Part shown: one piece after another, positions 42,037 to 52,160 of the stretch | How the letters are laid out: each line of letters opens with the position of its first letter | How positions within the stretch are numbered: position 1 is the first letter of the stretch | Assembly (NCBI RefSeq): GCF_042676245.1 | Contig: NZ_JBHTKA010000001.1 | Span: 620,001 to 684,000, forward strand | Length of the DNA stretch: 64,000 nt | Direction of reading: 5' to 3' | Source: Ohtaekwangia kribbensis | Lineage (GTDB): Bacteria; Bacteroidota; Bacteroidia; Cytophagales; Cyclobacteriaceae | Made by a program: the position numbers and the translations under genes | Notes under the pieces: generated by a model | What the model saw: only the letters and a program-made list of their open reading frames with translations | Told to the model about the DNA's origin: nothing | The model's database searches: none

Positions 42037-43008
42037 TTACTTGGTCAGATCATATTCGAAAGAATAGAAATTGTCACGTGCATCGAGTACGCAAAACTTA
42101 TTATCGTAGGCCAGAAGCTGCCTGATTACGCTTCCGTCTACATTTATTTGCTTTTTCCAAATGGCTCTTTTATTCAGAATATCTATAACTCCGACATTGG
42201 AAGTTCGCTCACCTGTATAGAAGAGAAGATCGTTCGCAATGGAAAATTTATTATAAGACATACCCAGATGATCCGGAAGATCAGATAACTGCTCTGCTAT
42301 ATCTACAGATTGTACTGCAAGCGTATTTGCGTCTAAAATCAATACTCGCTTTTTGTCTGTTGCAAACAACCTTTCTCCATTCAATGTCAGCCAGCCTTTC
42401 ATATGGTCTGAGGCTTGCAATATCTCTCCGGTGTCTATTTTCAAACAGAATGTTTTAGACTCATTTCGTGTGTAATCATTGAGATAAAAGAATAGCCTGT
42501 CTTTAAATGGAATAAGATCGCTCATTATAATGCTCTTTTCTCCTCCCAGCAAGCTATTTATACTATGCCTCCACAACGATACTCCCGCCAAGGTATAGCA
42601 ACTCAAAATATCTCCCTCCTGGGTTATATAATAATTTTTGTAAAACTGCTTAACGAATGCATCGTTAACAGACATCCTGCTCATCTCAAAATTACGATTG
42701 CATTCATAATATACATCTCCATCATCTTCCTCTTTAAGAACGATGAACCTCTCCTCTTCTCCCCAGAAGTGGGACAAAAAGAAATTCCCTTGAAAGCGTT
42801 GAGACTTGCCTTCACTATAAATTATCAATTCTCCTGCCTCCAGCGTATATAGTAACGCATTGCCCCACACTTTATATTCTGAGACATTATCGCTAATTCT
42901 ATCTTTGTTTTTTAACAGCTCACCGTTCTTCGTATGAAGAATTAATTCCGCCCCCATATTAGCCATGGAGAGTATATTTTGATATCGTTGTTCTTCCTTG
43001 GCAATCAT
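42037..43008 (-). CDS. Cytosolic beta-propeller-like protein, likely immunity protein of the large toxin
   Basis: 323 residues, no signal peptide. Repeated strand pairs such as GELLKNKDRISDNVSEYKVW, LLYTLEAGELIIYSEGK, RLFFYLNDYTRNESKTFCLK and RVLILDANTLAVQSVDIAEQ look like blades of a PQQ/WD-type propeller. Its ATG shares one base with the stop of the 1849-aa gene (TAATG), so it is translationally coupled as the last gene of the operon. A cytosolic protein placed right after a gene with a C-terminal nuclease domain is what an immunity gene looks like. The role is inferred, and no known immunity family is recognised. Confidence 0.65.
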   Translation of the reverse strand: MIAKEEQRYQNILSMANMGAELILHTKNGELLKNKDRISDNVSEYKVWGNALLYTLEAGELIIYSEGKSQRFQGNFFLSHFWGEEERFIVLKEEDDGDVYYECNRNFEMSRMSVNDAFVKQFYKNYYITQEGDILSCYTLAGVSLWRHSINSLLGGEKSIIMSDLIPFKDRLFFYLNDYTRNESKTFCLKIDTGEILQASDHMKGWLTLNGERLFATDKKRVLILDANTLAVQSVDIAEQLSDLPDHLGMSYNKFSIANDLLFYTGERTSNVGVIDILNKRAIWKKQINVDGSVIRQLLAYDNKFCVLDARDNFYSFEYDLTK

Positions 43009-46000
43009 TATTTAAATATTTCAGAAAACCACTCGTCATTACTTTTCAAAAATTCTATCAAGCGAGCATTCGTTGTTATCGCTTTGGAATACTTCTTCTT
43101 AACCCTATAGCTTTCAAAAATCTGTCTCATTGCAGCCGTTATTTCAGATTGAGCACCTGTTATATATTCAACCACCTTGTCTTTTGTAAGCTTGTTACCC
43201 TTTATGCGCCATTGCAACTGGCTCAGATCTGTTATACTGTTCAAATCTCTTCGTATAAATTCATCCACAAACAGGTCCTTCGCAACACCATCACTTCCTC
43301 CATACCATTTATACTCTACAAAAAGCGGAGGCGTATCGTCTGTTATTAAATCTATTCTTCCTCCCTTGCCATTGGATTTTGTTACATCATGCTCCAATGT
43401 TAGCTTTTTCTTGGCAAATGTCTTTGCATCACTGGCAACGTCTTCCATAATCCAGAATGCAGCCTGCTTATCCGTATTAGAACCCGTCTTGAATATTTCC
43501 CAAAGTCTGTTACAATTACTGCATTCTATGCCGTTGTTCCCAAGTGTTGTTACGAAGCGATCTATATTATTGATAACTTCCTCATAGCTTGCCTTTGCCG
43601 TGTTGCTTAGGCCGTCACCCCATTGCCAGCCATTAATCTCTGATAAAAGTTTATCATTGATACCGACACCGGATTTAGCCAAGTGTGGATTCTTCTTCAG
43701 CTTCAACAACGCCTCAAGTACTTCTATCTTTAATCGGAGACTTGGCTTGTTGTTTATTATATCCCATGTATCGACCAAAGCTCCATCGTTCGCATCCAAT
43801 TTATGAAGAATATCATCTGTAGCATTATTGAAGTCATCCAGAAACTTTTGTCTCTTGGCAGCATCATTAAACGCATCTATTTTCTTAGCGATTCCTTTAA
43901 ACTCACTTAATCTTTCAGCTAACGTTTTGGTTACGCCTTTAACCACCGCTATATCGCTTTCCTTTGTAGTTGTATTCTCAACCTGAGCAAGCGATTCGCC
44001 CTTATCGTTCTTTATTTCGACACCGTTTTCATCCTTCAGAATTTCCTTAATTCTATAAATAGCATTCTCCATTTGATCTGCCGGGTTCATCAGCATCGGC
44101 ACATTGATTCGCTCCCCATTTGGACCAATCATTTGCGCGACACGCACTAAACTCCAGTCTATTTCACTTGCGGCAGTACCAGCAGCTTTAAATACCTTGA
44201 TAACATATTTACCATTATCAATAGTCGCCTCGATTAACTTAACTCCGCCTCTTACCGTAAACGTCATTACTTTTGAAGTTCCCTTGAATGCTACTTTAAG
44301 ACCCGCTCCGGCAATTCCACCAACAACATTACCCAGTACATCTAACTTATCAAGTGTTGTTACTATGGTTCTTATTGTACTTCCAAAGCGAGATGCTGCT
44401 GTTCCACTTCCTGCGGTAAAAATGGCAACCACTATATCAAAACCAACTTGTCCAATGGAGTGCGCCAAGACACATGGTTTATTCGCATCGAACTGATCAG
44501 CTATAGAACCAAGGATCATCCTTCCGGTACCAATTACGCCTCCTCCTTTCTCGTCAATAAGCTTACCTATAGCTGCTGCACTTTTTTGCGCACCCGGGTC
44601 ATCGGCAAAATTCATGGTCGCCAATTTTAATGCATCCGGTAAGGCAGAAATCAGTCCGACCAACCCATCCCAAACTCCTACCGCCAGTGCAAACTTCATA
44701 TCAGCGATAGACATTTCTTTAAGCTTCGCCAACGAAGTATTGTCTTCCGGAATCATATTCTTGATATAGGAGTCTACGACTATATCTGTTGGAGAAAGAA
44801 TAATCTTCACAACATTCACAAACCACGGAGGATTAAAATAGCGCGGGTCATCTGGAGTAATGCCAAACTCCTCGGTGTTGTTACAATTCCACCAAGATTC
44901 AGGAACGTATAGTGTCGAGATTTTCGAGCTCAGCCAATCCGCTATCTTATACGTTGCTGTCGCAACAGCCTTTAAGTCGGATGACGCACTCTCTAATGCT
45001 TTGTTGATATCAAAAGAATACGATGCCCTGAATTTATTCTTATATATATCATCGAGCCGCGTTTGATCTACCCCACCTTTAACGATCCATTTATTATCAT
45101 TTGTCTTATGTATCCAGAGTTTTAAGATACCTTCGGGCACTTTGGCATCCATAACTTCCTGAATCGCTGAAGGATTTTTATAGCTGGTAAGATATAGGTG
45201 CGCAACTTTCGTCTGAAGTTCTCCCAAGCGAACATCGGTATACGATAGTTTACCGGAGAGTAAATCGCTGATCGATGCGAGATCTATATTCTCTCCTGTT
45301 TTGTCAATGATCTTAAACTCGCCTTGCCCTCCGTTTCCATCGCCACCACTATTAAAACAATTACACTTATCCGCCTTACCAACGACATCAGCACTCCCTT
45401 TACGTTGGATCGTATAAGAACAATCATTACCAACTTTTACAACCGTGGGAGTTACATTGTTGCCCTCCACAAAGTCCGTAAACTTATCGTCTACATCTAA
45501 GCCTCCGGACGATGTTCGTGCATAGTATAGTGGGTATTTTTCATTTTCCTTCGCCGGATAATATAATTTTCCATCCGACTTTCTCCGAATTATAGCAAGA
45601 GCACCTTTATAATTTCCGTTAGTATCGCCCTCCCCTACAAATGCATAGGGTTCATATTTACTGTTTAATAAGATTACTTTCTTATCAAGCGTATAGTAAT
45701 ATTCCGAATCAGCGATTTTGGTTAAACTGACAGGCAGACACCTATATGCAAGCTTATCCCGGTAAGCGCTTGCTGCATCCCCCTCGAAAATACTCACCAA
45801 CATCGCAGGATCATTCATAATATCCCACTGCCACTTCGCTACGTGAAGACCATTGTTATAGTCCATCACGTTGTCAGTTTCGCCTTTTTTGTAGCCTCCG
45901 TAGTGTTCATCGAAGGTGTGGAAGAGTTTCCAGCGGCCGTGTCCTAATTCATGGGCTACGGTAACAGCTTCATTCGCATCTTTTATCTCGCTGGTAAATA

Positions 46001-48557
46001 TATACCCGAACTGAGAGCCACGTGGCATAAAGCCGGTGGCGTCACGATCGTTTACTTGTTCGGAGCCCGTTGCTTTGAGGAAGAATAAATAGTTAGCAGC
46101 TTTATCAAACTTATCGGCACGTGCAGATTTATACGCATCGTTGAGCGCACGCATGTCTTCGTTATAGGTGCTCAGTCCGGTTGACTTTTCCATCAAACGG
46201 TAGTTCTCAGTATAATTGAAGTTATCATCGAGCACAACGTCCCATGTTACGCCTACAGGACCGTAAATATCCTGTAGCGCTTTTTGTATAGCGTCTTTAC
46301 TTACCGGCACGTTGTTAACCGGAACCAGAACTACCTTTTGTCTTTGCAGCTCATAGCTTACTATATTGAGCTTGCCGAGGGTATAGTATTTATCTTTACC
46401 ATTTGGATAAAGAGCATACAATTCCTGCACATCGCCTGCCGGACCAGCTGCAAGTTGGAGTTTATATATACCATTCTCGTAGGTAGCTTTATACTCGGTG
46501 CCTTTCGGAGTTTTAAAGATTACCTGCTCCGGCTTGATGTTTTTATCTGTAATTACAATGGTTGCCTGTACTTTATCGGTTTTTCCGGCAGGCACAAGCT
46601 TCCATGGCGCATAGTAGTCGGTATATAATTTCTGATATTTACCTTCTATGAGCGATACATTATCATAGTAGTCAAGCCATGTATCGAAGCCATATATACC
46701 ATCGCCCTTGGCAAATGTTACAATCGCTTTGTCACCGTTCAACTGCGATGGATCGAAGCTTCCCTCGGCCAACGGAGTGCCTACCTTACCGACATACGTT
46801 GCCTTGGCTTTCTCAACTTCTTTACCGGTTGCGTCTTTCTCAACAACTTTCTCGACCTGGTATACATTGCCGTCTTTATCCTGAACGGTCATCGGAAAAA
46901 CAACAACCTTGTTACCTTCATTGCCTTGTCCTTCGTTGTTGGCCGGTGTTATGGTATGAGGCTCACCTTCTGCATCGGTGATGACTAGCTCACCTTCTTC
47001 ATTGAGACTAAACGCTTCTACGCCCGGTATCGAGAAATCAACTATATGATCAACTTTGGTTATACCCGTCTTGACAGTACCTACATCAAAGCCACCTTCA
47101 AATACATCATCGAGATTGGCGATTTGTCCTTCGTTCTTATCGTACTTCGCATCGATATACCCGTTGATCATCTGCTTATCCGTATTCACCGTGATGCTGG
47201 TGAATTGCACTGCAATCTTGGCATCGTTCAACCAGGGCACAATCGTCCATCCTTCCCCGGTATATATACCATTGGCGCCTGATATCTTCGTTACGGTTAC
47301 AGGATAATCATTCGCCATAATGATTTCACCGGTCTTCAGTTCTTTGATCGGCTCTTTGTTCGTAAGATTTACATCCGGCATGATACCACATTGTGCCAGA
47401 CGTGCACTGTCGGTCTCGGGAAGTGTAATCGAAAATATAGGACTATATACAGGCTGTCCGGCCATACAATAACTCGCCACGCGATATTCGTATGTACCAC
47501 CGCTCTGCAAGCCATACAGTATAACCTTTGGCTCCTGTGATTGCTGCTCCTTCCATTCGGAAGGATCTACTTTTCCATCGGAAGATCGTGCTTTGATCAC
47601 GCGATAACTTACGCTGAAACCGATATGCTCCGGCAATGCAGTCCACTCTACATTGAGTCGTTTTTTCTCTGCCGTTGCAAGTACAAATTCAGGGGGCAAA
47701 CAATTGTCCTGCAGGGTAAACCAGCGGATCTCGCTATAGCCATCGTTTTGGAAAAGATTGACAGCATCCATACCGTCACGAGCCTGCGCACGGATACACC
47801 ATGCATAACGTTTACCAGCCAGCAGAGGCGGCTGCATGGCGCCATATACTAATGATGTACTCCGTGTTGTCTCACGGTATATTTCAGGTGCATACGGGAA
47901 TGCAGCCTGTGGCGTCATACCGTTGTCCCAAAGTTCCTTGAGTATAAATTCGTATTCTACCTGTGCAAGACCTTGATGTAGCGGTGTCCACTGAAATAAA
48001 ACGTTCAGCGGTTCGCGGAATACTATACTTTCATTGTTGCGTGGTAAACTTAGGAGCGGTGGCTTCTGACTGGTGATCCACGCCCGTGTACAGGTTGATA
48101 GCGACAACGCTTGTCCTGTATAGGCTTCTACTGCCTGAAAGCAAAATTCTACCATGCCCTCCGGAAATTTACCGGAAGCCATGTATCCTTGTGTAATTAA
48201 GTTCTGCGGCTGAAAGTAAGGCGCGAGATCATCTTGTGTCAGGCGCACGGGTGATCCGTTTTCTACAATCAATGGTTCAATGAAGGCCTGTTCGTTTGTT
48301 TGCAAACGAAGTCCACCCGGAGCCGTAATGATCATGCGTAAGCGAACATTAAGTGTAGGCTTGAACTGATCGCGATTGATCAGCGTAAGGGTAAGCTTCT
48401 CGCGTGTGCCGCTATAGTAATCGCTCAGGTAAGCGCTATAGGGCGGCAACAGGTTTGCGTTGACCTGTATCGGGTATGTTGTTTGTGCCTTCGCCTGCAG
48501 AACAAGCGTACTGAACAACACTATATAGAACCAGTAACGTTTTAACATTCGTGCCAT
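43008..48557 (-). CDS. Giant exported protein with zincin and C-terminal PD-(D/E)XK nuclease domain (polymorphic toxin candidate)
   Basis: 1849 residues. Signal peptide MLKRYWFYIVLFSTLVLQAK. Residues 25-290 form a domain I associate with large Bacteroidota surface proteins (SDYYSGTREKLTLTLINRDQ). An FN3-like part follows (CLPPEFVLATAEKKRLNVEW). At about 869 HELGHGRWKLFH, then a VMDY Met-turn, marks a metzincin-like zincin. Hydrophobic helices at about 1330-1350 and 1400-1420 may cross or enter membranes. The last 170 residues hold a PD-(D/E)XK site: D1736 in GGRIDLI, then E1748 and K1750 in FVEYKW. No T9SS sorting domain is present because the toxin-like part occupies the C-terminus. An alternative ATG lies three codons downstream. 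Confidence 0.8.
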   Translation of the reverse strand: MARMLKRYWFYIVLFSTLVLQAKAQTTYPIQVNANLLPPYSAYLSDYYSGTREKLTLTLINRDQFKPTLNVRLRMIITAPGGLRLQTNEQAFIEPLIVENGSPVRLTQDDLAPYFQPQNLITQGYMASGKFPEGMVEFCFQAVEAYTGQALSLSTCTRAWITSQKPPLLSLPRNNESIVFREPLNVLFQWTPLHQGLAQVEYEFILKELWDNGMTPQAAFPYAPEIYRETTRSTSLVYGAMQPPLLAGKRYAWCIRAQARDGMDAVNLFQNDGYSEIRWFTLQDNCLPPEFVLATAEKKRLNVEWTALPEHIGFSVSYRVIKARSSDGKVDPSEWKEQQSQEPKVILYGLQSGGTYEYRVASYCMAGQPVYSPIFSITLPETDSARLAQCGIMPDVNLTNKEPIKELKTGEIIMANDYPVTVTKISGANGIYTGEGWTIVPWLNDAKIAVQFTSITVNTDKQMINGYIDAKYDKNEGQIANLDDVFEGGFDVGTVKTGITKVDHIVDFSIPGVEAFSLNEEGELVITDAEGEPHTITPANNEGQGNEGNKVVVFPMTVQDKDGNVYQVEKVVEKDATGKEVEKAKATYVGKVGTPLAEGSFDPSQLNGDKAIVTFAKGDGIYGFDTWLDYYDNVSLIEGKYQKLYTDYYAPWKLVPAGKTDKVQATIVITDKNIKPEQVIFKTPKGTEYKATYENGIYKLQLAAGPAGDVQELYALYPNGKDKYYTLGKLNIVSYELQRQKVVLVPVNNVPVSKDAIQKALQDIYGPVGVTWDVVLDDNFNYTENYRLMEKSTGLSTYNEDMRALNDAYKSARADKFDKAANYLFFLKATGSEQVNDRDATGFMPRGSQFGYIFTSEIKDANEAVTVAHELGHGRWKLFHTFDEHYGGYKKGETDNVMDYNNGLHVAKWQWDIMNDPAMLVSIFEGDAASAYRDKLAYRCLPVSLTKIADSEYYYTLDKKVILLNSKYEPYAFVGEGDTNGNYKGALAIIRRKSDGKLYYPAKENEKYPLYYARTSSGGLDVDDKFTDFVEGNNVTPTVVKVGNDCSYTIQRKGSADVVGKADKCNCFNSGGDGNGGQGEFKIIDKTGENIDLASISDLLSGKLSYTDVRLGELQTKVAHLYLTSYKNPSAIQEVMDAKVPEGILKLWIHKTNDNKWIVKGGVDQTRLDDIYKNKFRASYSFDINKALESASSDLKAVATATYKIADWLSSKISTLYVPESWWNCNNTEEFGITPDDPRYFNPPWFVNVVKIILSPTDIVVDSYIKNMIPEDNTSLAKLKEMSIADMKFALAVGVWDGLVGLISALPDALKLATMNFADDPGAQKSAAAIGKLIDEKGGGVIGTGRMILGSIADQFDANKPCVLAHSIGQVGFDIVVAIFTAGSGTAASRFGSTIRTIVTTLDKLDVLGNVVGGIAGAGLKVAFKGTSKVMTFTVRGGVKLIEATIDNGKYVIKVFKAAGTAASEIDWSLVRVAQMIGPNGERINVPMLMNPADQMENAIYRIKEILKDENGVEIKNDKGESLAQVENTTTKESDIAVVKGVTKTLAERLSEFKGIAKKIDAFNDAAKRQKFLDDFNNATDDILHKLDANDGALVDTWDIINNKPSLRLKIEVLEALLKLKKNPHLAKSGVGINDKLLSEINGWQWGDGLSNTAKASYEEVINNIDRFVTTLGNNGIECSNCNRLWEIFKTGSNTDKQAAFWIMEDVASDAKTFAKKKLTLEHDVTKSNGKGGRIDLITDDTPPLFVEYKWYGGSDGVAKDLFVDEFIRRDLNSITDLSQLQWRIKGNKLTKDKVVEYITGAQSEITAAMRQIFESYRVKKKYSKAITTNARLIEFLKSNDEWFSEIFK

Positions 48558-48585
48558 GTTTGCTATTGAACTGAATCGGCTTGTC

Positions 48586-51500
48586 TTATTTATTGATCAT
48601 TACTTTATAGGTTGATTGTCCCTGTGCAGTGATCAGCTGCAGCATATACAAGCCGCTTCCGGTAGAGGATGATACATCGTATTCCATCTCGATAAATGCT
48701 TTACCCGTAACCTGGTCTTCGCGTATGATATTGGACTGATTGGCGTAGAGTATCAATTTCACGGCACCGGCTTCACGCAACTCGATCGTAGCCTTGAAGT
48801 GTCCATCGTTTGGATTCGGTGTAACTGCGAATTGTTTTATATAAGGTTCATCCGGAGTTTTATAGTCGGTGAGTTCGCTCTTGTCTACAACGCGTACGGT
48901 ACTGGTCGATATTTTTTCACACTGACCTTTGAAGCTTTTTATACCAATCGGATACTCGCCTTTGTCCCGGAAGATAAGCTCGAGGTATTCGGGAGTTTCT
49001 TCCAACACCGTTGCCTGCGATGGAATGATCCACTCAATGCGGTCGGGTGTCGGGTGACTGATATTTGCCACACGTACTTTTCCTCCCTGCGGTACACGGG
49101 TCGCAACGGCCAGGCTAGCCGCAATCTCAGTATCATCGCGGGTAATGGTTATCTCATCCTGGTTGAAACAACCTTTGCTGTCTGTCACTCTTACACTATA
49201 GTTTCCAACATCGCTCAACGTTACGGAAGCTGTGGATGCGAATGACTGACCGTCCTTCTGCCATATATATTGTGATGAAGGATCTTCGATCGTTGTATTT
49301 AAGTCTAATACCTGGTCGCGACAGAGCACACGATCCGGTCCGAGATCAAGTGCAAACAACTCGGGATTGTCGAGAGTATATTCGCGGGTAATGAAACATC
49401 CGTTGGCATCGGTTACCACTACGGTATAGGTGCCGTGTCCAATATCACTAACATCGGCAGTCTCCGGACCATGTTGCCATTTATAGTTGTAATCTGTTTT
49501 ACCTCCCGTAACGGTCAACACGATGGAACCATCGGTATAGCCTTCACAGGTTGGCGGTGTAACAACTGCTTCGGCAGCAAGGCTGTTCGGCACAACTACT
49601 TCTGTTTGTCCAAAGGTTGTACAACCGCGGGTGTCTACTACTACAACGGAATACATTCCATCTGTCAGGTTGCTGATGAGACTGGTTGTCTCATCGGTGC
49701 TCCACGCATAGCGGTATGGTTTTGTACCGCCCTGCGGTAATGCTTCGGATGTTCCATTCGCATCACCGTTACAAAGTAATTGTGACGTTTTGAAGTTGAT
49801 CTTCAACTCATCCGGTTGCACGAGTTTGAAGTCGGGTGACCATGCAATGATTCCATTTCGATCGGTAATCTTCACGCGGTATAGTGCTGACGGACGTTGC
49901 AGTGCTGTGCTATCGGATTCTCCGAAGCCAGTAGTACCTCCTGCTGCGTCAACCACAAACCATTCGTATTGATAAGGTTCATAAGTATGCCCGGCAAGAT
50001 ACGGTCTTCCACCTTTAGCGTGAGCCACTACTTCGCCATCGGTATATCCGTAACATGACACATAATGCTGTTGCGCCAGTACTACTTCCAACAGCGGTGG
50101 CTCTTCCACAAAGATTGTTAATGTATCGTAGCAACCACGGATATTCACTTCCGTCTGAGGAAAGGCCAATGCATACTGATTATCTTTCGCTACTACGCGA
50201 TATTTACCTTTACCTATATTGGACAGCGTACTCTTCATACTGCTACCTTCCGTTACAGGTGCATCGCCTGTCATGCCTACACTATTTATCTCATCTGTCC
50301 AATCGAAGGTATAGGGATATGTACCGCTCTCGGCACGAACGGTTACGTGACCATTCTTCAAGCCAAAGCCAAGCGGCTCTATATTTTCCACAGTACTTAC
50401 CAGTACTTTTTGTGCCGGTTGATTTACCTCAGCCGGATTTTCGATGACCGCGCTTGTAATCAGGTTCTTCGGATCACATCCATTGCTGTCTTTCAATCGA
50501 ACAACATAGTCGCCTTCTTTGAGATTGACGAAACTGTTTCCCGCTGATTCAGTGAGACTGATCGTGTCTATGTAATTATTATTCTGAAGAAGATATGCCG
50601 TATAGTTTTGTGTTCCTCCCTGGGCGGTCACAGCAATCTTACCATCTTCACCTTCAAAGCAATGTACATCCGCCTTTACTGCATTGAAGTTTACAATCGG
50701 TGGGCGTTCTTTTACTTCAGCCTCGTCTTTATGGTTATCACCATCCGAGTAGCCATTCCCCAGTACTCCGAATGTTGTTTGTAACGTTATCTCATAAAGA
50801 GCAGGCGATCGGTTACCGATTTCTATACTGTGATTGGCATCAAGCTGATTAGGAAACGCCTGGAAGGTTTCTCCATTGATATAGATATAGATTAACTCGT
50901 TGAATGTTATACCCGAATAGGTTTCACCGGAATACAGCGCACGATCAAACGTAATTTTGAGCTTGGCATTGTTATCCTTATAACATGTCTCCATAATCGG
51001 CTCTGTGGATACGATACCCGGTGCCGATGGCAGGTGACGCAGTGGTATAGTTCTCGTTTCTCTTCCTGCGGCACAAGCATATAGTGCCTTGAAGGAAATC
51101 TGCTTAAACAGATAGTTATGATAATCCAAACCAACCGCATCAAATAATTTCTTACCGGATATCGTGATCTTATTACCCGTTCCGAATGAAGCTGGTAAAG
51201 TTCGCCATATACTTCCTTCTACCAGATAATACCATTGATAACCACTGTATGCTTCGGGAACCGCGAGCGTAATATCATTTGTGGAGGGGAGTATATTTGA
51301 ACTGCCCGGACTATAATTAACCGGTGTACCCGTGCGCCCATAACGAATCCGTAACGTACCTCCCGGTGCCATTCCAAAATATGGTTCATTTAATGTTACG
51401 TCCAGATCGGACGCAGGATCAGGATCATTGATAGCAAATGTCAGTGTCTTATCTGTGATCTGAAGAAACCCTTTCATATAATAGGACCGCACACGCGCCT

Positions 51501-52128
51501 CTGTTACGCGTACATTTTTACCAGACTTTAGTCTTATATCTGTAAAATCTATACTTTGCCCGTTAACAATATCTGTGTTTGTCATCGTAGCCACAGTCTC
51601 TGTTACCCCGTTGGAGTATTTGAGTTCTACACTCGATGTAAAGAAAAACATATTTGATGGAGCAATGGCCCGGCCTTCTGACTGAACGGCATATACACCC
51701 GAGAGTGGTTTTACAGTAACCTGTAATGTACTTTCACCATCATATCCCGGAAATGCACCGTCAAAAGTTTGGGAGCTACACGGATAGCTTATCGTATATT
51801 CTGTATCGCCACCACCACGGTGATCACAATCCGTCCAACTTTCGGTAAAACGCTCGGAGTGTACTTTAATCTTTACAATCGAATCGTTTTCCATGGAGGA
51901 AAAGGTTTTATTAAAATCACCCCAGTTATCCTCCCCCATATTCAAACTCTGATACCAGATATACTCTTTACCAGTCTTCGTCAACATTGTTATTCGAAAG
52001 TGGCTCCCACAATCACTCACATCATTCAGTCCTGAACGTATCCTCGCCCGCATATAATATTCATACTGCTGTGCAGACACTGTAACGCAGGCAACTATAC
52101 ATACTAAAAGTAAAATTATCCTTCTCAT
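48586..52128 (-). CDS. SprB-repeat surface protein with T9SS type A sorting domain (1180 aa)
   Basis: I start at the ATG at 52128 for a clean signal peptide, MRRIILLLVCIVACVTVSAQ. The first 450 residues are beta-rich with no known domain. Then come several SprB-type repeats: HCFEGEDGKIAVTAQGGTQN, YVSCYGYTDGEVVAHAKGGR, LLCNGDANGTSEALPQGGTK and CEGYTDGSIVLTVTGGK, each ending in a DxxGC strand. An immunoglobulin-like part follows. The C-terminus FAVTPNPNDGHFKATIELRE to LITAQGQSTYKVMINK is a type A T9SS sorting domain, so the protein crosses the outer membrane and is anchored outside. It is the middle gene of the toxin operon, 28 bases before the 1849-aa gene. Confidence 0.88.
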   Translation of the reverse strand: MRRIILLLVCIVACVTVSAQQYEYYMRARIRSGLNDVSDCGSHFRITMLTKTGKEYIWYQSLNMGEDNWGDFNKTFSSMENDSIVKIKVHSERFTESWTDCDHRGGGDTEYTISYPCSSQTFDGAFPGYDGESTLQVTVKPLSGVYAVQSEGRAIAPSNMFFFTSSVELKYSNGVTETVATMTNTDIVNGQSIDFTDIRLKSGKNVRVTEARVRSYYMKGFLQITDKTLTFAINDPDPASDLDVTLNEPYFGMAPGGTLRIRYGRTGTPVNYSPGSSNILPSTNDITLAVPEAYSGYQWYYLVEGSIWRTLPASFGTGNKITISGKKLFDAVGLDYHNYLFKQISFKALYACAAGRETRTIPLRHLPSAPGIVSTEPIMETCYKDNNAKLKITFDRALYSGETYSGITFNELIYIYINGETFQAFPNQLDANHSIEIGNRSPALYEITLQTTFGVLGNGYSDGDNHKDEAEVKERPPIVNFNAVKADVHCFEGEDGKIAVTAQGGTQNYTAYLLQNNNYIDTISLTESAGNSFVNLKEGDYVVRLKDSNGCDPKNLITSAVIENPAEVNQPAQKVLVSTVENIEPLGFGLKNGHVTVRAESGTYPYTFDWTDEINSVGMTGDAPVTEGSSMKSTLSNIGKGKYRVVAKDNQYALAFPQTEVNIRGCYDTLTIFVEEPPLLEVVLAQQHYVSCYGYTDGEVVAHAKGGRPYLAGHTYEPYQYEWFVVDAAGGTTGFGESDSTALQRPSALYRVKITDRNGIIAWSPDFKLVQPDELKINFKTSQLLCNGDANGTSEALPQGGTKPYRYAWSTDETTSLISNLTDGMYSVVVVDTRGCTTFGQTEVVVPNSLAAEAVVTPPTCEGYTDGSIVLTVTGGKTDYNYKWQHGPETADVSDIGHGTYTVVVTDANGCFITREYTLDNPELFALDLGPDRVLCRDQVLDLNTTIEDPSSQYIWQKDGQSFASTASVTLSDVGNYSVRVTDSKGCFNQDEITITRDDTEIAASLAVATRVPQGGKVRVANISHPTPDRIEWIIPSQATVLEETPEYLELIFRDKGEYPIGIKSFKGQCEKISTSTVRVVDKSELTDYKTPDEPYIKQFAVTPNPNDGHFKATIELREAGAVKLILYANQSNIIREDQVTGKAFIEMEYDVSSSTGSGLYMLQLITAQGQSTYKVMINK

Positions 52129-52160
52129 AACATGACCATTTACCAAACTGTACATCGTAA

